From assembly GCA_963706685.1 (NCBI GenBank), contig CAVPMY010000009.1:186001-250000 (forward strand): 64,000 nucleotides of DNA, read 5' to 3'. This document shows, one piece after another, positions 35,749-44,424 of the stretch; the first letter of the stretch is position 1; every line of letters starts with the position of its first letter. A program made the position numbers and the translations under genes. Under the pieces are notes generated by a model. It searched no databases. It was not told where the DNA came from and saw only the letters and a list, made by a program, of their open reading frames with translations. The DNA is from CADEEN01 sp963706685. Its GTDB lineage: Bacteria; Pseudomonadota; Gammaproteobacteria; Burkholderiales; Burkholderiaceae_C.

Positions 35749-36531
35749 TCACGCCGGCGCAAACGCCTCGGCCACGCGCGTCACCTTCTTGCCCGCGATG
35801 ATCATGCCCAGCACCTCGTCCTCGGTGACCTCGGCCGTGCGGTAGGTGCCGACGGTCTTGCCGTTCTTCATCACCGACAGGCGGTCCGACAGGCCGAACA
35901 CGTCGGGCATGTCGTGCGAGATCAGGAAGATGCCCACGCCCTGCGCCTTCAGCTTGCGCACCAGGTCGTGGACCATGCGCGTTTCTTCCGGGCCGAGCGC
36001 GGCGCAGGGCTCGTCCATGATCAGCGCCTTGGCATTGAAGTAGACCGCGCGCGAGATCGCCACCACCTGGCGCTGGCCGCCGGACAGCGAGCGCACCGGC
36101 ACGCGGATGTTCTTGAAGTTCGGGTTCAGGCGGTGGAACACATCGCGCGCCGCTTTCTCCATCGCGTAATCGTCGAGCGTGCCCCAGCGCGTCATCAGCT
36201 CGCGGCCGAGGAAGAGGTTGGCCACGGCGTCGAGGTTGTCGGCCAGCGCCAGCGTCTGGTAGATGGTCTCGATGCCCAGGTGCTGCGAATCGGCCGGGTT
36301 GGCGATCTTGGCCGCCTGGCCGCCGATGCGGACCTCGCCCGAGTCGATCGGGTAGGCGCCGGCCAGCATTTTCATCAGCGTCGATTTGCCGGCGCCGTTG
36401 TGGCCAAGCACGGCCACCACTTCGCCCGCGTGCACGCTCACGCTCACGTCGTCGACGGCACGCACGCCGCCGAAGGCTTTGTGAATGCCGCGCATTTCGA
36501 TGAGAGCCGTCGACCCTGGAATCGCACTCAT
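35749..36531 (-). CDS. Sugar ABC transporter ATP-binding protein (single-domain)
   Basis: 260 residues from ATG 36531, overlapping the permease stop (ATGA). One ABC domain: Walker A VLGHNGAGKSTLMKMLAG (~45), Q-loop in IYQTLALADNL, signature RSLSGGQRQVVAISRAVYF, Walker B AKALIMDEPCAALG and the His switch ISHDMPD. Sugar importers of the RbsA/XylG type usually have two fused ATPase domains (~500 residues); this is the one-domain form like FrcA, expected to act as a homodimer. It powers the xylF-xylH-like importer encoded upstream. Confidence 0.93.
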   Translation of the reverse strand: MSAIPGSTALIEMRGIHKAFGGVRAVDDVSVSVHAGEVVAVLGHNGAGKSTLMKMLAGAYPIDSGEVRIGGQAAKIANPADSQHLGIETIYQTLALADNLDAVANLFLGRELMTRWGTLDDYAMEKAARDVFHRLNPNFKNIRVPVRSLSGGQRQVVAISRAVYFNAKALIMDEPCAALGPEETRMVHDLVRKLKAQGVGIFLISHDMPDVFGLSDRLSVMKNGKTVGTYRTAEVTEDEVLGMIIAGKKVTRVAEAFAPA

Positions 36532-37709
36532 GACACGCGCTCCCCGGTGGCGCGGCGGTACAGCACATCGAAGACCACCGCGACGATCAGCACCTGGCCG
36601 ATGATGACCATGCGCCAGCCGATGCTCACGTCCATCAGCAGCAGGCCGCTTTCGAGAAACTGGATGATCAGTGCGCCGAGCACCGAACCGAGCACCGTGC
36701 CGCTGCCGCCGGACAGCGCCACGCCGCCGATGACGGCCGCGGCGATCACGTACAGCTCCATGCTGGTGCCGAGCGAATTGGTGCCGGCGTTCAGCCGCGA
36801 CACCGACACCACGGCCGCGATCGTCACCAGCACCGCCAGCAGCAGGAAGAGTTTGAGCATCACCCGCTTGACCGGAATGCCGACCAGCAGCGCAGCCTCC
36901 GGGTTGCCGCCAATCGCATAGACATAGCGACCGAAGCGCGTGCGGTTGACGATGAAGGCCATGCCCATCACCACCAGTGCCCAGATCAGCACCGGAATCG
37001 GCACGCCCTGCCCCGCGCCCTTGTCGCCCAGCACGTAGGCGTTCATCGTCGCGACGAAGGCGAGCAGCACGAAGATGAAGAAACCGGTCACCGCCATATC
37101 GAACCACGCCGGCCGCAGCGGGAAGCCATGCGCCACCGCGTTGCGGCGCCGGCTGACGGTGTTCCACAGCAGCAGCGCGGCCAGCACGGCGCCGAGCAGC
37201 CAGCTCCACGTCGGACCGAGCGAGCCGTACAGGCCGCCCCCGAACAACAGAAACGTCGCGTCGGTGATCGGCTGTGTCTTGCCGTCGGCGACGAGGAAGG
37301 CCGCGCCACGGAACGACATCAGGCCGCCGAGCGTGACCACGAACGACGGCACGCCGAGGTAGGCGGTGAGCCAGCCCTGGTAGAGCGCGATCACCAGCGC
37401 CACGGCCAGCCCGGCCAGGCACGCCGGCACCCAATGCCAGTTGTGCGTGTACATCAGGAATGCGATCAGCACGCCGACCACGCCCATCACCGAGCCGACC
37501 GACAGGTCGATCTGGCGCGCGACGATGATCAGTGCGACGGCGGCGGCGACGATGCCCACCACGGCGCTCTGCTGCGTGATGTTGTACAGGTTCTCCGGCG
37601 TCAGGAAGTTGCCGGTGAAAACGTGAAACAACAGCGCCATCACCGCCAGCACGCCGGCCATGATCGACAGGCGCAGGTCGAGCGCGCTGATCTGCAGTTG
37701 GTTGAGCAT
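36528..37709 (-). CDS. xylH: Sugar ABC transporter permease, XylH-like
   Basis: 393 residues from ATG 37709. About ten membrane segments of the RbsC/XylH family. Signatures: IIVARQIDLSVGSVMGVVGV (the DLSVGS motif), YLGVPSFVVTLGGLMSFRGA, FGRYVYAIGGNPEAALLVGI (coupling loop with EAA-like GNPEAA) and GTVLGSVLGALIIQFLESGL. The closeness of the neighbouring binding protein to XylF supports a xylose-type specificity, though the true sugar is unproven. Confidence 0.9.
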   Translation of the reverse strand: MLNQLQISALDLRLSIMAGVLAVMALLFHVFTGNFLTPENLYNITQQSAVVGIVAAAVALIIVARQIDLSVGSVMGVVGVLIAFLMYTHNWHWVPACLAGLAVALVIALYQGWLTAYLGVPSFVVTLGGLMSFRGAAFLVADGKTQPITDATFLLFGGGLYGSLGPTWSWLLGAVLAALLLWNTVSRRRNAVAHGFPLRPAWFDMAVTGFFIFVLLAFVATMNAYVLGDKGAGQGVPIPVLIWALVVMGMAFIVNRTRFGRYVYAIGGNPEAALLVGIPVKRVMLKLFLLLAVLVTIAAVVSVSRLNAGTNSLGTSMELYVIAAAVIGGVALSGGSGTVLGSVLGALIIQFLESGLLLMDVSIGWRMVIIGQVLIVAVVFDVLYRRATGERVS

Positions 37710-37726
37710 GGCCTTGGATCCAGACG

Positions 37727-37751
37727 ACCGGCCCGCGTCACGCGGGCCGGT
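37727..37751 (-). promoter_or_regulatory. Perfect intergenic hairpin between binding-protein and permease genes
   Basis: An 11-bp perfect inverted repeat (ACCGGCCCGCG at 37727-37737, complement at 37741-37751) with a 3-nt loop lies in the 60-bp gap between the binding-protein stop and the permease start. No T-run follows. Such hairpins commonly protect the upstream mRNA end or attenuate downstream expression, giving more binding protein than permease. Confidence 0.7.
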
Positions 37752-37769
37752 GCGGTGAAGCGCTGCCGG

Positions 37770-38801
37770 CTACTTGCAGGCCGCCGGCGCAGCGGCGTTG
37801 TCCACGCCCTTGCAGGCCGCATCCTTGCTGATCGCAGCCGGCCTTGATCACGGCGTCGAGGTTGTCCTGCGTCACCGGCACCGGCTTCAGGAACATGGCC
37901 TCCATCGGCACCTTCTTCGCGCCTTCGGCCCAGGTCTTGGCGCCGGCCACCTTCTGGCCCTTGGCCAGCGAGACGGCGGCTGCGGCGGCTTCACGGCCGA
38001 GTTCGCGCGAGTCCTTCCACACCGACACGGTCTGCGTGCCCAGCGCCACGCGGTTCAGCGCCGCATGGTCACCATCCTGACCCGACACCGGCACGCCCTT
38101 GAGGCCCTGTGCCGATCAGCGCCGCCACCACGCCGCCGGCCGTGCCGTCGTTGGAGGCCACCACCGCATCGACCTTGCTGCCGGTTCTTGGTCAGGATCT
38201 GCTCCATGTTCTTCTGCGCGATTCTCGGGCTTCCAGCCGTCGGTGTACTCCTCGCCGACGATCTTGATGTCACCCTTCTTGATCGCGGCGTCGAGCACCT
38301 CCTGCTGGCCCGCGCGCAGGAAGTCGGCGTTGGGGTCAGTGGGCGAGCCCTTGATCATCACGTAGTTGCCCTTGGGCTTGACCGCCAGCACGGCGCGCGC
38401 CTGCATGCGGCCGACTTCCTTGTTGTCGAAGGTGATGTAGAAGACGCCGGGCGCTTCGATCAGGCGGTCATAGGCGACGACGGGAATGTTCTGCTGGCTT
38501 GGCCTTGTTCAACGCCGGGCATGATGGCGTCCTTGTCCATCGCCAGAATGATCAGCGCCTTGGCGCCCTTGGCGATCAGGCCGTCAATGTCGGCGAGCTG
38601 CTTCTCGGGCGAGCCACCGGCATCGGCGCTGATGTACTTGCCGCCGAGCTTGGCCAGCTGGTCCTTGATGGCCTTCTCGTCGGTCTTCCAGCGCTCTTCC
38701 TGGAAGTTCGACCAGCTCACGCCGACCATGGTCTGCGCGGCGGCCAGACCACCCAATACCGCCAGCGCCACGCCGGCGAGGATGCGAATCGATCGGGTCA
38801 T
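37770..38801 (-). CDS. xylF: Sugar ABC transporter substrate-binding protein, XylF-like (six frameshifts)
   Basis: Periplasmic D-xylose-binding-type protein from ATG 38801, with signal peptide TRSIRILAGVALAVLGGLAA. The start MVGVSWSNFQEERWKTDEKA and KYISADAGGSPEKQLADIDG are closely XylF-like. Later pieces NIPVVAYDRLIEAPGVFYIT, FDNKEVGRMQARAVLAV, YVMIKGSPTDPNADFLRAGQ and VPVSGQDGDHAALNRVALGT appear in changing frames. Six single-base insertions (two near 38500, then ~38222, ~38187, ~38108, ~37830) account for every break and give 341 residues, close to E. coli XylF. It heads the xylFH-ATPase operon. Confidence 0.87.
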
Positions 38802-38820
38802 GTTGTTTCTCCTTGTGTGT

Positions 38821-38858
38821 CGGAAAGCCAAGGCGCGTGCCCGGTCGCCGGCTTTCCG
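38821..38858. promoter_or_regulatory. Inverted repeat in divergent control region, possible operator
   Basis: Arms CGGAAAGCC (38821-38829) and GGCTTTCCG (38850-38858) separated by 20 bp, in the gap between the divergent xylF-like and cytochrome genes. The spacing between arm centres is 29 bp, about three helical turns. No regulator gene is adjacent, so this is a structural observation only. Confidence 0.4.
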
Positions 38859-38934
38859 GCCGCGATGGCACTGTCACTGCCCGGGCGCCGCGAGCGGGCC
38901 GAGCACGATCGATGCATGCCCGATGATCGCGTCC

Positions 38935-39641
38935 ATGCATCCCTGGTCGCGAAGACTCATCGCCTGCAGCTTGCTCGGCAGCGCCGCTGCTGGCCTGGCG
39001 CAAGGCAGCGCACTGACGGCCGAGGCGATGGCGGCGCGCGTGCAGGCCTGCACGGCGTGCCACGGCAAGGAGGGCCGCGCCAGCAGCGCCGGCTACTTGC
39101 CGCGCATTGCCGGCAAGCCGGCGGGCTATCTCTACAACCAGCTCGTCAATTTTCGCGAGGGCCGGCGCCAGAACGCGGCCATGACCGTCGCTGCTCGACA
39201 CGCTGAGTGACGACTACCTGCACGAGATCGCAGCCTACTTCGCCGCGCTGGATCTGCCCTACCCGCCCGCCCAGACCCAGAACGCGTCGCCGCAGACCCT
39301 GGCGCGCGGCGCAACGTTGGTCCGCGAAGGCGACGCAGCGCGCGGCCTGCCGGCGTGCACGAGCTGCCATGGCGAGCACATGACGGGCACCGTGCCCGCC
39401 GTGCCGGGATTGCTCGGGCTGCCGCGCGACTACCTGAATGCGCAGCTCGGCGCCTGGCGCACCGGCCTGCGCCGGTCGCAGACGCCGGATTGCATGCAGA
39501 CCATCGCCCAGCGACTGGCGCCGCAGGATCTGCAGGCCGTGACACTGTGGCTGTCGGCGCAGACGCCGCCGGCGATGGCCGCGCCTCAGGCTGCGTTGAC
39601 CGCGCAACGTGCCGCTCGAGTGCGGCAGCATGGCGCCATGA
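38935..39641 (+). CDS. Di-haem c-type cytochrome (two frameshifts)
   Basis: Start ATG 38935 (MHPWSRRLIACSLLGSAAAG, a signal peptide ending AGLAQG). Two haem sites: VQACTACHGKEG (~residue 43) and LPACTSCHGEHM (~140), each with distal Met region, as in cytochrome c4-like proteins. Frames break near 39190 (one extra G after ATGACCGTC) and near 39610; correcting both gives 234 residues ending PLECGSMAP with a stop overlapping the next ATG. Exported electron carrier, probably partnered with the following tri-haem protein. Confidence 0.85.
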
Positions 39642-40912
39642 CGCGTCGCCCCGCTGCGCGGTGGCTGGTCACTGCACTGTCGGCAGGGGTGCTTGCGCTG
39701 GTGCTCGTGGCTGCGTGGTTCGAGTGGCATCCCGCAGCGCCGGCATCGCAGTCTGCAACAGCGCCTGTCGATGCCCAGCAGGTGCAGCGCGGTGCCTACC
39801 TGGCGCTGGCCGGCAACTGCGCGGGCTGCCACACCGCCCGCGGCGGCCCGCCCTACGCCGGCGGACGTGGCATCGAGACGCCCTTCGGCACGGTGATCGC
39901 CTCCAACCTCACGCCCGACGACGAGACCGGCCTGGGCCGATGGTCGGCCGAGGACTTCCGGCGCGCGCTGCACCACGGCCGCTCGCGCGACGGCCGCCTG
40001 CTCTATCCGGCGTTTCCGTATGTCAACTTCACGCTCGTCAGCGCCGCCGATGCCGATGCGATCCATGCCTACCTGCGCAGCCTGTCGCCGGTGCGGCGGG
40101 CCGCGGCGCCGCATCGCCTGCGCTTTCCCTTCAACCTCCAGATCTCGCTGGCGCTGTGGCGCGCGCTGTACTTCAGGCCCTCGACCTTCGAGCCCGACCC
40201 GACACGCTCGGCGGCCTGGAACCGCGGCAGCTACCTGGTGCGCGGACTCGGCCACTGCTCGGCCTGCCATGGCCAACGCAACCGGCTCGGCGCGACGAGC
40301 GGCAATGCCGACTTCGAGGGCGGCATGGTGCCGGGACTCAAGTGGTATGCGCCGTCGCTGCTGTCGGCCGGCGAAGCCGGCATGGCGGGCTGGCCGCAAC
40401 AGGACGTGATCGCGCTGCTGCAGCAAGGCATCGCACCGCGGGCCACGGTGATGGGGCCGATGGCCGAGGTCGTGTTGCGCAGCACGCAACACCTCAGTCA
40501 GGCCGACCAGGACGCCATGGCCACTTTTCTGCGCGCGCTGCCGATGGAACGTGCCGCGCCGCCGCACGCCTCCACGACGCCGGTGCCATGGCCAGCGCAA
40601 GACAGCGCCCGGCTCTACGCCAGGCATTGCGCCGACTGCCACGGCGACAGCGGACAAGGCGTGCCCGGACGCTATGCGGCGCTGGCCGGCAACCGGGCCA
40701 TCGTCATGGCGACACCGAACAACGTCATTCAAGCCATCCTGCACGGCGGCTTCGCCCCGGCCACGGCGGGCCATCCGCGACCCTTCGGCATGCCGCCCTT
40801 CGCCCAGTTGCTCAGCGACGAAGAGGTGGCCATGGTGGCCACGCACCTGCGCCAGTCCTGGGGTCACGGGGCAGCGGCGGTCTCGGCCCTGGACGTGCTG
40901 CGCGCGCGCTGA
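39638..40912 (+). CDS. Tri-haem c-type cytochrome (alcohol dehydrogenase cytochrome subunit type)
   Basis: 424 residues from ATG 39638, overlapping the di-haem cytochrome stop. An N-terminal membrane/signal segment (RWLVTALSAGVLALVLVAAW) precedes three CxxCH sites: LAGNCAGCHTARGG (~70), LGHCSACHGQRNRLG (~210) and YARHCADCHGDSGQG (~330). The domain order and length match cytochrome subunits of periplasmic alcohol/aldehyde dehydrogenases (AdhB-like), which pass electrons to quinone. No dehydrogenase large subunit is in the window, so its partner is unknown. It converges on amgK. Confidence 0.92.
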   Translation: MTRRPAARWLVTALSAGVLALVLVAAWFEWHPAAPASQSATAPVDAQQVQRGAYLALAGNCAGCHTARGGPPYAGGRGIETPFGTVIASNLTPDDETGLGRWSAEDFRRALHHGRSRDGRLLYPAFPYVNFTLVSAADADAIHAYLRSLSPVRRAAAPHRLRFPFNLQISLALWRALYFRPSTFEPDPTRSAAWNRGSYLVRGLGHCSACHGQRNRLGATSGNADFEGGMVPGLKWYAPSLLSAGEAGMAGWPQQDVIALLQQGIAPRATVMGPMAEVVLRSTQHLSQADQDAMATFLRALPMERAAPPHASTTPVPWPAQDSARLYARHCADCHGDSGQGVPGRYAALAGNRAIVMATPNNVIQAILHGGFAPATAGHPRPFGMPPFAQLLSDEEVAMVATHLRQSWGHGAAAVSALDVLRAR

Positions 40913-40938
40913 GGCGCGCCGGGGCCGCACAGCGCGCC

Positions 40939-42010
40939 TCAGCGCAGCGAGAACGCGACCGGCGCCTTCATGCCCGACATCGGCTCGAGCAATGCGACCA
41001 ACGGCTCCAGTTGACGGTAGCGCGTCGCCGTCTTCGTCGCGTAGGCAAAAAAACGCGGCAGGTCGCTCGAATACTTCGGCTTGCCATCGCGGTGCTTCAA
41101 GCGACAGAAGATGCCCAGCACCTTGAGGTGGCGCTGCAGGCCGATCCATTCGACATCGCGCCAGAAGGCGCCGAAGTCGTCGCCCACCGGCAACGCGGCG
41201 CGGCGCGCTTTCTCCCAGTAGCGCGCCGCCCAGTCGATCTCGCGCTCTTCGTCCCAGGACCAGAAGGCGTCGCGCAGCAGCGAGGCCAGGTCGTAGGCGA
41301 TCGGGCCGTATGCCGCATCCTGGAAGTCGAGGATCGCCGGGTTGGGGTCGGCGACCATCAGGTTGCGCGGCATCCAGTCGCGGTGCACGGCCACCTTGGG
41401 TTGCGCCAGCGCGGCGGCAACGAGGGCATCGCTGACCTGCAGCCAGGTCTTGTTGTTCGCGCTCGCCCCAGACCTGGCCGAACTCACGCTCCACGCACCA
41501 GTCAGGAAACAGCTGCAGCTCGCGGCGCAGCATCGCCTCGTCGTACGGCGGCAGCGCCGGCCCCGGCACCTCGGCCTGCCATTGCACGAGCGCCGTGATG
41601 GCGTCGCGCATCAGCGTGTCGGCCTGCTGCGGGCTGGCCTCGGCAAAGGCGTCGAGGTAGAGCGTGCGGCCGAGGTCGGTGAGCAGCAGGAAGCCGCGCT
41701 CGACATCGGCGGCCAGCACCTCGGGGCCATGCAGGCCCGCCTGCTGGATGTACTGCGCGATCTGCACGAACGGCCGCACGTCCTCCTGCGGCGGCGGCGC
41801 GTCCATGACGACCAGGCTCTTGCCCTTGTGGATGCCGTCGCCGGCGTCGATGCGCAGGTAGCGCCTAAAGCTCGCATCGGCCGACGCGGCGCGCAAGCTG
41901 TCGCGGCGCAATCCATGCAATTGCGCCAGCGGCGCCAGCCAGCGCTCGAAATCTGTCTTGCGCTGCGGGTCGGCCCAAATGACCTCGGTGGGCGTTGGCG
42001 TGTCTGTCAT
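40939..42010 (-). CDS. amgK: Cell-wall sugar kinase AmgK-like, APH phosphotransferase fold (one frameshift near 41470)
   Basis: From ATG 42010. N-lobe ADASFRRYLRIDAGDG then SLVVMDAPPPQEDVRPFVQI; after one extra G (TGGGGCGAG near 41470) the C-lobe follows: VAVHRDWMPRNLMV (catalytic Asp in HRDxxxxN) and AILDFQDAAYGPIAYDLASL (metal-binding Asp). Corrected length is 356 residues. In Pseudomonas and many Betaproteobacteria the same gene, amgK, phosphorylates MurNAc/GlcNAc for peptidoglycan recycling and is divergent from lptD, as here. Its usual partner murU does not follow; the next gene is the convergent cytochrome. Confidence 0.85.
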
Positions 42011-42078
42011 GGATAATTTTGATTCTACAAATCCAACCAGCGCGGGCTCGCTTGCCTCCTGCTGAGACTGCTCTTGTC

Positions 42079-44424
42079 TTGAATCTGCTTGTCCGACACT
42101 CCCTGGCGTTTGCCGCTGTGCTGCTCTTGGCGCCGCTGGGTGCGTTGGCTCAAACGCGCAGCGCCGCCAGCAGCGGCGACGATCGAGATCAGCCCGTGGT
42201 GCTCGAAGCCGACGAGGTGCGCGGCCGTCCGGACCTGGATTTCGTCGCCGAGGGCAAGGTGCTGCTCAAGCGCGGGCGCCTGTCGCTGTCGAGTGACCGC
42301 CTGGAGTACGACAGCGTGGCCGACCGTGCCATCGCGCGCGGCAACGTGCGCATGCAAACGGCAGCCGGCGACTGGTTTTCCGGCAGCGAACTGTCGCTGA
42401 CACTCGGCCTGTTCGAAGGCTGGTTCACGCAGCCGGAGTACTACTTCGCGCGCACCCAGGCCGGCGGCCGCGCCGAGCGCATCGATTTCATCGACGCCCA
42501 GCGCACCGTGCTCACGGGCGCCGACTACACGAGTTGCAGCCGCGATGGCGACGGCATGCCGGCCTGGTTGATGAGCACCAACCGCGTCAAGCTCGATTTC
42601 GAAGCCAACGAGGGCATTGCCGAAGGCGCCGTGCTGCGATTCCAGGGCGTGCCGATCCTGGCCTGGCCGGTGCTGTCGTTCCCGCTGACCTCCGAGCGCA
42701 AGTCCGGCTGGCTGCCGCCGACCTTCAACCTCGACAGCAAGAGTGGCCTCGAAGTGGCCGTGCCCTGGTACTGGAACATCGCCCCGCAGCGCGACGCCAC
42801 CTTGACGCCCATCGTCTACACGCGCCGCGGCTTCGGGCTGCTGTCCGAGGCCCGCTACCTCGAACCCCGCCACAAAGGCGAACTGCAATGGCACTTTCTG
42901 CCCAATGACCTCGCCTTCGGAGACTCGCGCAACGCGCTGCAGTGGCGCCAGCAGGGTGCGGCCTTCGGCGACCTCGAAGCGGGCTCCAGGTTGCGCTGGT
43001 CGCATGGCGGCCTGCGCGTTTCCGACGACGCCTACTGGAAAGACTTCGGCCGTGACCTGCGCTCGTTCACGCCGCGCCTGCTGCCGATGTATGCCGGCGC
43101 CGAATACGACTGGCCGGTGGCTGGCCTGGCCACCACGGCCTATGCGCGTGTGCAGTACTGGCAGGTGTTGCAGGACGTCGACCCGCTGGCCCTGATCGCC
43201 GCGCCCTACCATCGCGCGCCGCAGATCGGCTGGCGCGGCATCGGCCGGCCCTGGGACAGGGGCCCCGAGCTGTCGTTCGAGGCCGAGTTCAATCGCTTCC
43301 GGCTGACGCACAGCGACCCCGGCAACCCGCCGCGCCCCGACGGCCAGCGAGTGCACCTGCTGGCGCAGGCCAGCCACACCTGGCGCGATGGCGGGGCCTG
43401 GTTCACCCCTCGCGCGGCGCTCAACCTGGCACACTACCGCACCGACACGCCAATGAGCGACGGCCGCAGCAGCGCCTCGCGCGCCGTGCCGACGCTGGTC
43501 CTCGACGGCGGCCTGCAATTCGAGCGCGCAGCGCAATGGGGCGGCCGGCAACTGACGCAGACCCTCGAGCCGCGCGTGCTCTACATCAACACGCCGTACC
43601 GCGCTCAGGATTCCCTGCCGCTGTTCGATACCGCCGCCAAGGACTTCAATGTCGTTTCGGTGTTCAGCGACAACGCGTTCTCCGGTGTCGACCGCGTCTC
43701 CGATGCGCATCAGATCACGGCCGGCCTGACCACGCGCCTGATCGACCCCAGCGGCGGCAACGAGTTGCTGCGCCTGGGCATCGCGCAGCGCTACCTGCTG
43801 CGCGACCAGCGCATCACGCCCGACGGCGTGCCGCTGAAGCAGCGCTTCTCCGACCTGCTGTTCGACGGCAGCGCCAAGCTGTCGTCGAAGTGGACCTTCG
43901 ATGCCGCGGTCCAATACAGCCCCGAACTCAATCGCGCCACGCGCTCGCTGCTCGCGGCGCGCTACCAGCCGGGGCCGTTTCGCACGCTGTCTGCCGCCTA
44001 CCGCTTGACGCGCGGCGCCAGCGAGCAGCTCGACATCGGCTGGCAGTGGCCGCTGTACTCGAGTGACCGCAGCGCCTCGCAAGGCAGCGCCAACAACGAT
44101 TGCCGAGGCACGCTCTACGGTGTCGGCCGCATCAACTACTCGATGCGCGACAGCCGCATCACCGATTCGCTGGCCGGCCTGGAATACGACGCCGGCTGCT
44201 GGATCGGCCGCCTGGTCGCCGAACGCGTCTCCACCGGCCGCGCCGAGGCGACGACACGATTGTTGATTCAGCTCGAGCTGGTGGGACTGTCGAGACTGGG
44301 CTCGAACCCCCTTTCGGTCTTGAAGGACAATATCCCCGGCTACACGCTGCTGCGCGAAGACCGCAGTGATCCGCCACTGCGCTCCTACACCCAAGGTGGC
44401 GCTCCCGCATACACCGACCGCTGA
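42079..44424 (+). CDS. lptD: LPS-assembly outer membrane protein LptD
   Basis: Outer-membrane barrel that places LPS in the outer leaflet with LptE. Start set at TTG 42079 so that the signal peptide begins MNLLVRHSLAFAAVLLLAPL; no ATG fits. 781 residues, normal for the family. OstA-like domain with DQPVVLEADEVRGRPDLDFV and LSSDRLEYDS (~40-170), then the barrel with SFPLTSERKSGWLPPTFNLD and EPRVLYINTPYRAQDSLPLF. Cysteines for the periplasmic disulfide are present (YTSCSRDGDG; NNDCRGTLYG; DAGCWIGR). Its stop overlaps surA (TGATG). Confidence 0.93.
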   Translation: MNLLVRHSLAFAAVLLLAPLGALAQTRSAASSGDDRDQPVVLEADEVRGRPDLDFVAEGKVLLKRGRLSLSSDRLEYDSVADRAIARGNVRMQTAAGDWFSGSELSLTLGLFEGWFTQPEYYFARTQAGGRAERIDFIDAQRTVLTGADYTSCSRDGDGMPAWLMSTNRVKLDFEANEGIAEGAVLRFQGVPILAWPVLSFPLTSERKSGWLPPTFNLDSKSGLEVAVPWYWNIAPQRDATLTPIVYTRRGFGLLSEARYLEPRHKGELQWHFLPNDLAFGDSRNALQWRQQGAAFGDLEAGSRLRWSHGGLRVSDDAYWKDFGRDLRSFTPRLLPMYAGAEYDWPVAGLATTAYARVQYWQVLQDVDPLALIAAPYHRAPQIGWRGIGRPWDRGPELSFEAEFNRFRLTHSDPGNPPRPDGQRVHLLAQASHTWRDGGAWFTPRAALNLAHYRTDTPMSDGRSSASRAVPTLVLDGGLQFERAAQWGGRQLTQTLEPRVLYINTPYRAQDSLPLFDTAAKDFNVVSVFSDNAFSGVDRVSDAHQITAGLTTRLIDPSGGNELLRLGIAQRYLLRDQRITPDGVPLKQRFSDLLFDGSAKLSSKWTFDAAVQYSPELNRATRSLLAARYQPGPFRTLSAAYRLTRGASEQLDIGWQWPLYSSDRSASQGSANNDCRGTLYGVGRINYSMRDSRITDSLAGLEYDAGCWIGRLVAERVSTGRAEATTRLLIQLELVGLSRLGSNPLSVLKDNIPGYTLLREDRSDPPLRSYTQGGAPAYTDR

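Noticed and set aside
32976..35801. Long plus-strand open frame of 941 codons
   Set aside because: It is the complement of the haloperoxidase and FG-GAP genes; Arg/His/Ala-rich with no conserved motif, a typical high-GC shadow.
39317..40912. Single five-haem-like cytochrome fusion
   Set aside because: The apparent fusion comes from frameshifts in the first gene; its true stop overlaps the ATG of the second.
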